From the NCBI GenBank assembly GCA_903872255.1, contig CAIQJW010000106.1, positions 1 through 20,579 on the forward strand: a DNA stretch of 20,579 bases, in the 5' to 3' direction. Below, piece after piece: positions 7,730-13,617 of the stretch. The DNA comes from an uncultured delta proteobacterium (GTDB lineage Bacteria; Desulfobacterota; Syntrophorhabdia; Syntrophorhabdales; Syntrophorhabdaceae). A program made the position numbers and the translations under genes. Below the pieces are notes generated by a model. The model saw only the letters and a program-made list of their open reading frames with translations. It ran no database searches and was not told the origin of the DNA. Within the stretch, counting starts at the first letter, position 1, and the number at the start of each line of letters is the position of its first letter.

Positions 7730-8452
7730 ATGAGGCCAGTCTTCATCGAGGCGCGGGACCTGCCCGACGCATGGTTCCAGTGCATTTACAGGATATTTGA
7801 AAATGAAGGCGTGCATGAATACATCATCGACCGGGGTTCATTCGAGGGGAATAAGCGCCGCGAATTCGATCTCGTGATGGTCCATATAAAATATCCGGGA
7901 ACGATACCGCTCATCCCCGACATCCCTGCCGAGCTCGGGATCCCGGCACCGACATCGATGGACTATGTCGAAGAATACCTGCAGTACCTCATGACCGACA
8001 AAAAAGCCCCGAACGAGCTGTACACGTACGGAGAGCGGCTCACGAACCCGAAAGTGATCATCGATGGCCGGGAATATGCCTTCGGCATCAACCCCGTGGA
8101 GGAGGTCATCGATATCTACAAAAAGGGAAATTTTGGGACGAATCAGGCTATCATGGAGATCGGCATGCCATCCGACATAACAATCGAGGACCCCCCGTGC
8201 CTCAGGCTCATCGATACCCGGGTAACGGACGGGAAGCTGCATTTCGTTCTGTATTTTCGGAGCTGGGACCTCTGGGCCGGGTTCCCATCGAACCTTGCGG
8301 CTATTCAGCTTCTCAAAGAATATATGTGCCAGGAGATCGGCATCGAGGACGGTACCATCACCGCCGTGAGCAAGGGCCTTCACCTGTATGAATATACATT
8401 CGGTTTTGCGCTGCAGCGGCTCCGCAGGGACGCGCCGCCGGCCGGCACCTAG
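7730..8452 (+). CDS. Thymidylate synthase, short archaeal/methanogen-like type
   Basis: ThyA-superfamily enzymes methylate dUMP to dTMP with methylenetetrahydrofolate. Only the second half is easily recognised in this 240-residue protein, but it carries the catalytic signature. C157 in DPPCL is the nucleophile. Exactly 20 residues later comes R177-S178 in RSWDLWAGFPSN, with D180 and N188. H218 and Y220 follow in GLHLYEY. N188 corresponds to E. coli N177, which selects dUMP. dCMP hydroxymethylases have Asp there. The length is shorter than the usual 264 residues and the N-terminal half is divergent, resembling the methanogen-type subfamily. The ATG at 7730 follows AGGAGG (7720-7725) by four bases. 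The frame is open upstream, but that part overlaps the divergent gene. Its stop TAG interlocks with the stop of the opposing gene. No dihydrofolate reductase gene is adjacent. Confidence 0.85.
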   Translation: MRPVFIEARDLPDAWFQCIYRIFENEGVHEYIIDRGSFEGNKRREFDLVMVHIKYPGTIPLIPDIPAELGIPAPTSMDYVEEYLQYLMTDKKAPNELYTYGERLTNPKVIIDGREYAFGINPVEEVIDIYKKGNFGTNQAIMEIGMPSDITIEDPPCLRLIDTRVTDGKLHFVLYFRSWDLWAGFPSNLAAIQLLKEYMCQEIGIEDGTITAVSKGLHLYEYTFGFALQRLRRDAPPAGT

Positions 8453-9336
8453 TTCTGGGCATGCAGGGACAGCACAGAATAGCGGTCCTTGATATTTTTC
8501 TGGATATCCACGGTATTGGAATCCTCTGTTATCTCAAACGTGTCGTATCTTTCCGACCGGGGATCGAGCATGGTTAAGACCACCGTCTTTCGGTCCGACG
8601 GGATCAATTCAAAAAATACCTTGTTGTTATACATAAAAACGATCCCGTAATGGCAGGGGATTATAGTGCCGTCCCTGCAGGAGTATGCCGCAAAGCTCAA
8701 AAGGTCATTCACAATTTCCCATAGTTTCGGAGAATTCAGCCGGTCAAGGTGATTGCCTACTGAAGCATGGTGCAGGTTGTGTGCAATATCCTGCTCCATG
8801 CTAAGGACCCGTGGTCTCTCCAGGTCGAGGAACCTTTCCTCGAGGTGATAGCTGAGGTCGACGATCTCGGGATATGTAAAGGATGGCCGGGACCAGAGCC
8901 CATCGAAGATATCCCCGGCATCTGTCCAGCCAAGGCGCGATTCGAGGTCGATGAACAGATTTTTCCTCAGTCTCCTGTCGAAAAAGCTCTCAATGCCGAG
9001 ACGTTCCATCCTGCTGTCAACATAAAGGCTCCAGATCTGGTTATAACGGTCCCTTGTGACAGACTCCTTCTCTTCGTCGGGGGTCATGCGCGGGTTATAG
9101 AGAAAGGCGGGGTCGAGGACATCGGCGATATAAAGAAAGATGCGGTAGATGCGGCCGTAAAGAAAGGCGTCGTCCGTCCATATAAAGGTCTTTACATCGA
9201 GCGATCCCTTCTTGCGCTTGATTAGCGCCTTTTCAAGCCAGGGGGAATCGGTACCTTCTATTACGACATTATTAACGTTGTGTGCGATGCCTAGATTATT
9301 GATTATAGTTTGGACAAGGGCTTTTCGGGTTTGCAC
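8449..9336 (-). CDS. Conserved-looking protein of unknown function
   Basis: I do not recognise this 295-residue protein. It has no signal peptide or membrane segment. It is mixed alpha/beta in composition, rich in Arg, Asp and Leu, with a segment WSLYVDSRMERLG around 102-114 and a histidine cluster HNLHHASVGNH at 186-196 that could bind a metal. The C-terminal 80 residues look like alternating beta strands. The start is GTG at 9336, three bases after the tandem TAA codons that end the upstream exported-protein gene. GAAGGCGA inside that gene is the only candidate ribosome-binding site, so translation is probably coupled. Codon use and third-position GC resemble those of the neighbours, which supports a real gene. 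The stop overlaps that of the convergent thymidylate synthase gene. Confidence 0.8.
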   Translation of the reverse strand: MQTRKALVQTIINNLGIAHNVNNVVIEGTDSPWLEKALIKRKKGSLDVKTFIWTDDAFLYGRIYRIFLYIADVLDPAFLYNPRMTPDEEKESVTRDRYNQIWSLYVDSRMERLGIESFFDRRLRKNLFIDLESRLGWTDAGDIFDGLWSRPSFTYPEIVDLSYHLEERFLDLERPRVLSMEQDIAHNLHHASVGNHLDRLNSPKLWEIVNDLLSFAAYSCRDGTIIPCHYGIVFMYNNKVFFELIPSDRKTVVLTMLDPRSERYDTFEITEDSNTVDIQKNIKDRYSVLSLHAQN

Positions 9337-9339
9337 TTA

Positions 9340-9918
9340 TTAGAATTCGCCTTCAAGGCTGTACAGCTCAAGAAGGAAGGTTTTGGCTTTCATCCATTTC
9401 GAATTCGCGCTTGCCGAAAAAGGGACGGCCTGAAGGTATTCGCTCAAGTATTTGCGTGCGCGTTCGGATTCATGACGCTTGGTGTAGATATAGCCGAGAT
9501 AATAAAGGCTTGACTCATATGCCGCCGTATAGCGCGGGATAAGGTCGTTAAGGCCCTTCAGCTTGAGATAGAGCTGCTCCTTGTCCTTGGTTGCGATAGC
9601 GGGATCGCTGACGGCCTTTTCGTACTGGCCCTTGATGAATTTCACGGTTGCGAGAACTTCTTTCGTGTATTCGTGGACCTTGAGGGATATCCTCAGGGAT
9701 GCGTCGTATTCGTTCTTCTTGAGAAGCTCATCGACCTTCTTCTGGTTTGCCTGCAGGTTCGAATCGTTGATGACCCCGGCTTCTTTCTGCGGGACCGGTT
9801 TTGGCTTTTTTTCGGGTGCGGCATGAGCGGTCATGCCGAGAGCAAGGGGTAAAATGACCCCAACCATGAAAAACAAGAAACACGATGTCCTGCCGAACGT
9901 CCCCACGATATATTTCAT
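9340..9918 (-). CDS. Exported small helical (TPR-like) protein of unknown function
   Basis: The protein has 192 residues. A basic start followed by a hydrophobic stretch (about 12-28) and an AHA-A cleavage site near residue 34 indicate a Sec signal peptide. The next segment is Lys/Pro-rich (KKPKPVPQK). The mature part is predicted to be helical. It has repeated Leu/Tyr spacing, including ESSLYYLGYIYTKRHESERA and RKYLSEYLQAVPFSASAN, which reads like one or two TPR-like units. It contains no cysteines that could make disulfides and no enzyme motif. The gene is 32 bases downstream of the tRNA in the same direction and directly upstream of the unknown gene with the GTG start. Those two probably form one transcript, and possibly a functional pair linking periplasm and cytosol (inference). 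Confidence 0.78.
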   Translation of the reverse strand: MKYIVGTFGRTSCFLFFMVGVILPLALGMTAHAAPEKKPKPVPQKEAGVINDSNLQANQKKVDELLKKNEYDASLRISLKVHEYTKEVLATVKFIKGQYEKAVSDPAIATKDKEQLYLKLKGLNDLIPRYTAAYESSLYYLGYIYTKRHESERARKYLSEYLQAVPFSASANSKWMKAKTFLLELYSLEGEF

Positions 9919-9950
9919 ACGATGTCTTTCCCCCCGAAGTGAAAGAAAAA

Positions 9951-10024
9951 TGGCGGTGCAGAGATTTGAACTCCGGACACTGCGGATATGAGCCGCATGC
10001 TCTGACCACCTGAGCTACACCGCC
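9951..10024 (-). tRNA. tRNA-Met (CAT), elongator type
   Basis: The minus strand folds into a full cloverleaf of 74 bases. The acceptor stem is GGCGGTG with CACCGCC and discriminator A. The D stem is GCTC/GAGC. The anticodon stem is TGCGG/CCGCA around the loop CTCATAT, which has anticodon CAT. The variable loop is five bases and the T stem is CGGAG/CTCTG with one G-T pair. The first pair is G-C, so it is not the initiator, which carries a C-A mismatch there. CAT is also used by tRNA-Ile2 after lysidine modification. The body is closer to elongator Met tRNAs, but that distinction is inferred. The CCA end is not encoded; a T-rich run follows. Confidence 0.93.
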
Positions 10025-10033
10025 TTGCAATCT

Positions 10034-10063
10034 GATATAAGCCATAATAGCCTTTAAAGTCAA
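10034..10063 (-). promoter_or_regulatory. Putative promoter of the tRNA gene
   Basis: On the minus strand TTGACT (10058-10063, five of six to consensus) is followed after 18 bases by TATATC (10034-10039). This would place the transcription start about 3 bases before the mature tRNA 5' end. That geometry is normal for tRNA promoters, so the match is more convincing than its score alone. Confidence 0.55.
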
Positions 10064-10073
10064 TAAGAAAACG

Positions 10074-10168
10074 GGTTATGGGTGATGGGTAATAGGTAAT
10101 GGGAAAAACAAAAAACAGTCGATAATGGGCCTGGTTTTCCTATCACCTATTACCCATCACCCATAACC
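10074..10168. repeat. Palindromic element made of 7-base tandem repeats
   Basis: Two arms of about 35 bases are near-perfect inverted repeats around a loop of about 27 bases. The left arm (10076-10103) reads as four consecutive heptamers: TTATGGG, TGATGGG, TAATAGG, TAATGGG. The right arm (10139-10166), read on the minus strand, gives TTATGGG, TGATGGG, TAATAGG, TGATAGG. Only two positions in the last heptamer differ. Both arms are capped by an extra GG outside and an AAAA/TTTT pair inside. The element lies between the queE stop (5 bases away) and the tRNA promoter, so a transcript leaving queE would form a long hairpin. It may be a REP-like or MITE-like dispersed element that also ends the operon. 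No transposase is nearby. Confidence 0.85.
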
Positions 10169-10173
10169 TATCT

Positions 10174-10782
10174 TCATTTTATTTTTAGGATCTTGTGGAG
10201 CTGAATGCCGAGGCGCCAGCGGGGGTGTGCAAGGCAGTAATCGATCGCATCCCGCAGATTTTCCGACCCGGCCGTCTCGTCGATCGGCTGGATGATGAGA
10301 TGATCGAAGGCAAGATGCTCGAAAGACGAGGGATCAACGCCTCTCTGGGGATACAAAAGCTTCAATTCATTGCCTTTCGTTATAACACAACCTGCTCCGG
10401 CCTTCGGGCTTACCGTTATCCAGTCGATACCGGGGGGTATCGGCAGGGTACCGTTTGTCTCGATGGTGATCTCCCAGTTGCCGCGGTGGAGTTCGCGGAT
10501 GAGCTCCACATCCGCCTGGAGAGCCGGTTCGCCTCCCGTTAGAACGGCGAAGCGGGGTGCGTCTTCAGGTTCTATGGAGGTCAGGCAGGCGCGCATCTCC
10601 GAGACGATATCGGAAGCGCGGGCATATTCGCCTCCGCCCGGGCCGTCGATCCCTGAAAAATCGGTATCGCAAAACGGGCACGCAAGGTTGCAGCCTGAGA
10701 ATCTCACAAATACGGCGGGTCTCCCGGTATTGATTCCCTCACCCTGAAGTGAGTAAAAGATCTCTTTTATGCGGTATGTCAT
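10174..10782 (-). CDS. queE: 7-carboxy-7-deazaguanine synthase QueE
   Basis: QueE is a radical-SAM enzyme that contracts the ring of 6-carboxy-tetrahydropterin to 7-carboxy-7-deazaguanine, the second pathway-specific step of queuosine synthesis. The 202-residue protein opens with the family signature FYSLQGEG. It has the CX3CX2C iron-sulfur motif C31, C35, C38 in GCNLACPFCDTDF, the SAM-binding LTGGEP motif and ETNGTLPIP. The C-terminus matches the family ending in RLGIQLHK. Length is typical of the compact QueE forms. The ATG at 10782 lies 13 bases after the queC stop, which itself carries an AGGTGA ribosome-binding site, so it is the last gene of the que operon. The palindromic repeat follows its stop. 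Confidence 0.95.
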   Translation of the reverse strand: MTYRIKEIFYSLQGEGINTGRPAVFVRFSGCNLACPFCDTDFSGIDGPGGGEYARASDIVSEMRACLTSIEPEDAPRFAVLTGGEPALQADVELIRELHRGNWEITIETNGTLPIPPGIDWITVSPKAGAGCVITKGNELKLLYPQRGVDPSSFEHLAFDHLIIQPIDETAGSENLRDAIDYCLAHPRWRLGIQLHKILKIK

Positions 10783-10795
10783 AGAAAGTATTCAC

Positions 10796-11488
10796 CTATG
10801 CGTATTCAACGGGGTCTTTCAGCCCTGCCTCGTGAAATCCCTGAAGGCGAAGGAGGCACGCCTCGCATGACCCGCATGCCTTTCCTTCTTTCGACGGGTC
10901 ATAGCATGTCGTTGTCAGAGAATAATCGACCCCGAGGGACATTCCTGTTTTGATTATCCGGGATTTCGCCATGGAAATGAGCGGTGCATGGATCGTGAAT
11001 GACTGTCCTTCTACCCCGGCTTTCGTCGCGAGATTGGCGAGCCGTTCGAAGGCTGCGACAAATTCAGGCCTGCAGTCGGGGTAGCCGCTAAAGTCTATGG
11101 CGTTGACACCTATAAAAATGTCCCGCGCGTGGATGGATTCCGCGAAGGCAAGCGCAAATGACAGGAATATCGTGTTCCTTGCCGGGACGTATGTAACGGG
11201 GATATCCTTCGATATTTCCGACACATCCCTGCCCTTAGGCACCTCGATATTGTCGGTCAGGGCCGAAGCACCAAAGCTGCGCAGGTCGATATCAAGAATG
11301 ACATGCCTCTTTACGCCCGTTGCCAGGGCGACCCCGGCTGCGGCCTCGACCTCCCTCGCATGCCTCTGGCCGTAGCGAAAGCTCAAGGCGTACAATTCGT
11401 ACCCTTCGCTTCGCGCGATGGCGAGCGTTGTCGAAGAATCAAGGCCGCCGCTCAAAAGAACAACGGCTTTTTTTTGCACTGCGTCCAT
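10796..11488 (-). CDS. queC: 7-cyano-7-deazaguanine (preQ0) synthase QueC
   Basis: QueC uses ATP and ammonia to convert 7-carboxy-7-deazaguanine to preQ0. The 230-residue protein has the PP-loop SGGLDSS at 13-19, the FRYGQRH segment, YVPARNT, the NAIDFSGYPDCRP motif and a C-terminal zinc site with C195, C205, C208 and C211. All hallmark residues are present and the length is typical. The ATG at 11488 follows a short 10-base gap after the small hydrophobic ORF. The only ribosome-binding candidate is a GGGGG run, so initiation may depend on coupling to upstream translation (inference). Confidence 0.96.
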   Translation of the reverse strand: MDAVQKKAVVLLSGGLDSSTTLAIARSEGYELYALSFRYGQRHAREVEAAAGVALATGVKRHVILDIDLRSFGASALTDNIEVPKGRDVSEISKDIPVTYVPARNTIFLSFALAFAESIHARDIFIGVNAIDFSGYPDCRPEFVAAFERLANLATKAGVEGQSFTIHAPLISMAKSRIIKTGMSLGVDYSLTTTCYDPSKEGKACGSCEACLLRLQGFHEAGLKDPVEYA

Positions 11489-11498
11489 GCAAGGCCCC

Positions 11499-11576
11499 CT
11501 ATTTCCTGAATATCGGGAAAAGGATCGACAGCATAATGCTGATCACGACCGGCATCTTTCCGATGGAAGGCATCAT
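11499..11576 (-). CDS. Small hydrophobic ORF (25 codons) between queH and queC
   Basis: Not a recognised protein. The ATG at 11576 overlaps the queH stop in an ATGA arrangement, a second ATG follows at once, and the TAG at 11499-11501 lies 10 bases before queC. The frame thus fills the whole gap between the two genes. The product starts MMPSIGK, continues with an uncharged stretch of about 14 residues (PVVISIMLSILFPI) and ends FRK. That pattern suits a single short membrane helix with positive ends. Upstream GGAG in the queH tail is somewhat far (about 11-14 bases); GGCGGG is closer. It may be a real micropeptide, a translational relay into queC, or chance. Confidence 0.4.
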   Translation of the reverse strand: MMPSIGKMPVVISIMLSILFPIFRK

Positions 11577-12118
11577 TTCCCGCCGTAGCGCTCCTTTTCG
11601 CTGAATATGCATCCGCAATACTGCTGACGGTACATGTTGAGCCGTTTCGATCCGTCGATCCCCTCCTGCCAGCCTTTCCTGAGATCGCGATACAGGAAAG
11701 GGACACCGTATGCCTGCGACAGTTCGCCGGCTATCGTCCTTATGTCTTCGTGGCGTTGATGCCTGCTGTAAAGAAGGGTGGTCGATACCCCGTCAAAATT
11801 ATCCCGTGCCGCTTTTTGAAAGGTTTTTTCAAGACGCATCCGGTAGCAGAAAAGGCACCGGTCCTTACCGAGTTGAAGCGTGCCGGAAAGAAATGGTTCG
11901 AGGTCGTACGCTGCGTCCACGTTAAGGGGCAGCAGCATTATTTTTGCATATTCCTTAAGCGCCTCGAGCCTTTTTGAAAACTCGGTGTACGGCTGGATAT
12001 TAGGGTTATAAAAATATCCGGAAAGGTCCGCTCCTTCGCCGCGAAATTCTTTGATCGTATATACACTGCACGGGGCGCAGCAGATGTGAAGCAAGACCCG
12101 CATATCACGAATGTCCAT
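11573..12118 (-). CDS. queH: Epoxyqueuosine reductase QueH
   Basis: QueH (formerly DUF208) reduces epoxyqueuosine in tRNA to queuosine and replaces the cobalamin enzyme QueG in many bacteria. The 181-residue protein shows the family cysteines C13, C14 and C17 in HICCAPCS, C88 and C91 in DRCLFC, and C168 and C170 in QQYCGC, which bind an iron-sulfur cluster and an adjacent iron. It also has GYFYNPNIQPYTEF, TLLYSRHQRH and FLYRDLRKGW. The first ATG at 12118 is used. A GGCGGG about 15 bases upstream is a weak ribosome-binding site, and an internal ATG at 12103 is the alternative. It is the first gene of the operon with queC and queE. queD, queF, tgt and queA are not in the window. Confidence 0.95.
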   Translation of the reverse strand: MDIRDMRVLLHICCAPCSVYTIKEFRGEGADLSGYFYNPNIQPYTEFSKRLEALKEYAKIMLLPLNVDAAYDLEPFLSGTLQLGKDRCLFCYRMRLEKTFQKAARDNFDGVSTTLLYSRHQRHEDIRTIAGELSQAYGVPFLYRDLRKGWQEGIDGSKRLNMYRQQYCGCIFSEKERYGGK

Positions 12119-12292
12119 AGATATTATCGTACCCGCCTGTATTTGCTAATAGATTAACACCTTTGGCCCTGTTTTTCCACGCCTCATCCCGATACGCCGG
12201 TGCCTCTTAAAGATATTGCACTTATTCCGGTATATCTGATATCGTCAGGTAACGCCTTTAATTGCATTATATTCTGTGTCAGGAGGCTCAAG

Positions 12293-12646
12293 ATGGTCAA
12301 ATATATCATTTATATACTGCGCTGGATCGTGCTTGCCATACCGGGTGCGCTCTTTTTCAACAAGGTCAAGGAGATATTAGGGATCGAAAACGTCTATCTC
12401 GCCATGGTCATCAGCCAGGCTGTTATGGGCGCGATGGTCTATTTTTTGGACAAGCTCATTTTCACGACAGGCGCTATACCTGTCCCGTGGGATATAAAAC
12501 CGCGCGGAGTCTGTACCGACTGCGGTCATGTCGGCAAGTGTTACCGGATGCAGGGCGAGAAATGCTGCGAGATGGAAAAAGAAGGCGGCAACTCCTTCCG
12601 TTGCGAGAAATGCGCATTGAAAAATCTCAAAGCTTCGGCTCATTAA
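12293..12646 (+). CDS. Two-helix membrane protein with Cys-rich (zinc-ribbon-like) tail
   Basis: The ATG at 12293 is set by AGGAGG at 12281-12286; the longer upstream frame has no such site. The 117-residue product has two hydrophobic segments (about 4-22 and 33-52), a short Pro-rich linker and a cytosolic-type tail with seven cysteines: C74/C77, C83, C91/C92 and C104/C107. The two CXXC knuckles suggest a zinc ribbon or another metal site. I do not recognise the family. It is divergent from queH, and the shared 174-base spacer must hold promoters for both. The next gene, also a membrane protein, is 125 bases downstream and may be independent. Confidence 0.8.
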   Translation: MVKYIIYILRWIVLAIPGALFFNKVKEILGIENVYLAMVISQAVMGAMVYFLDKLIFTTGAIPVPWDIKPRGVCTDCGHVGKCYRMQGEKCCEMEKEGGNSFRCEKCALKNLKASAH

Positions 12647-12651
12647 ACACA

Positions 12652-12681
12652 TTGGTTTCTTATTTTCATTTGGTATATACT
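12652..12681 (+). promoter_or_regulatory. Possible promoter of the polytopic membrane protein gene
   Basis: TTGGTT (12652-12657) and TATACT (12676-12681, five of six to consensus) are separated by 18 bases, about 90 bases upstream of the ATG at 12772. The -35 match is poor. A small inverted repeat (CCGGC/GCCGG near 12698-12716) lies in the presumed leader. Confidence 0.3.
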
Positions 12682-12771
12682 GTGCCCGTGAACTGCCGGC
12701 CTTAAGGTCATGCCGGGTGATTATCGTGTTTAAGGATTCTACACGGTTTCCAAGGAAGCGCAGGTATACGT

Positions 12772-13560
12772 ATGGGAGATCAAAGTTCCCCAAAAACAGC
12801 AGCGATAGCAAGGTATATCGACCTCATCCTGGTCATCCTGGGCCAGGTTCTTATCCTCCTCCTTTTTTTTGTTGAAGACCTGACCGGATATCTTATCGTG
12901 CCCATCATGGCCCTCAATGCGACCGGTCTCGGGATCCGTGCAAAAAGGAACGGGCGCGGCGTGCTCCCCTTTGTTTTGCTTGGATGCTTTTTCCCCTTGA
13001 TCGTGCCTGTCATTGCTATTGCCGTCATGATCTTCCGGAGCGGCAGGCGCCATATCGAAAGAAAACCCGTCGGCGTATATGGCCACATCGCGGTCGCGGC
13101 GATCATATTAGTGACCGGCGCGGTCCTCATGGATTCATTCAGCCTCGCCCTTGTTTGCACTATTGCGGGGATAATCTGGGCTATATCGGGCAAACAAGGA
13201 AGATATACCACTAAACAGAAACTGGTCCGCGTGGGTATCTATGCCATCGCATTCGCCATGGTCCTGGGGATGAAATCGGTGAATAACCGGATATCTCAGA
13301 AAAATGCCGGTACCATTATTGCTGCCTGCGAGAAATACCTCGAAAAGAACGGGGAATATCCGGGTTCCTTGAATGACCTCGTTCCCGTATTCCTGTCACG
13401 GGTCCCTTCGGCGCGGTATACATTGATATCGGGGGGCTTCCGGTATTACAGGATGAGTGGGCAGACCGGGAACAATTATCGCCTGATGTATGTCTACGAG
13501 GCGCCGTTTGCCAGAAATGTCTATGTCTCTGCAGAAAAGAAATGGCGCAGCATTGATTGA
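12772..13560 (+). CDS. Polytopic membrane protein with pseudopilin-like C-terminal domain
   Basis: The 262-residue protein has about six hydrophobic segments (roughly 15-36, 38-55, 63-87, 104-121, 122-138 and 149-166). A soluble tail of about 95 residues follows. The tail contains AACEKYLEKNGEYPGSLNDL, a pattern seen in pseudopilins and related secretion-type proteins, where a helix leads into a small beta sheet. No peptidase cleavage motif typical of pilins precedes it, so I see a membrane-anchored domain rather than a secreted pilin. Function is unknown. The ATG at 12772 has GCAGGT seven to eight bases upstream. The MFS exporter gene begins 57 bases downstream on the same strand and may be co-transcribed. 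Confidence 0.78.
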   Translation: MGDQSSPKTAAIARYIDLILVILGQVLILLLFFVEDLTGYLIVPIMALNATGLGIRAKRNGRGVLPFVLLGCFFPLIVPVIAIAVMIFRSGRRHIERKPVGVYGHIAVAAIILVTGAVLMDSFSLALVCTIAGIIWAISGKQGRYTTKQKLVRVGIYAIAFAMVLGMKSVNNRISQKNAGTIIAACEKYLEKNGEYPGSLNDLVPVFLSRVPSARYTLISGGFRYYRMSGQTGNNYRLMYVYEAPFARNVYVSAEKKWRSID

Positions 13561-13617
13561 AGCCTGTAATATTTCGGGCTAAAAGCCGATGATACCTGGA
13601 TCAAGCGGGGAAAATGC

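Noticed and set aside
9728..10063. Minus-strand 111-codon open frame across the tRNA
   Set aside because: It runs through the whole tRNA and its promoter and overlaps the exported protein in another frame; it is a shadow.
10074..10168. CRISPR array or direct-repeat locus
   Set aside because: The repeats are 7-base tandem units arranged as one palindrome with no spacers of uniform length and no cas genes nearby.
12266..12271. Perfect minus-strand TATAAT as queH operon promoter
   Set aside because: The only TTGAGC nearby is 14 bases away, too short for a sigma70 spacer, and it overlaps the ribosome-binding region of the divergent gene. The true queH promoter is not resolved, and no preQ1 riboswitch is seen.
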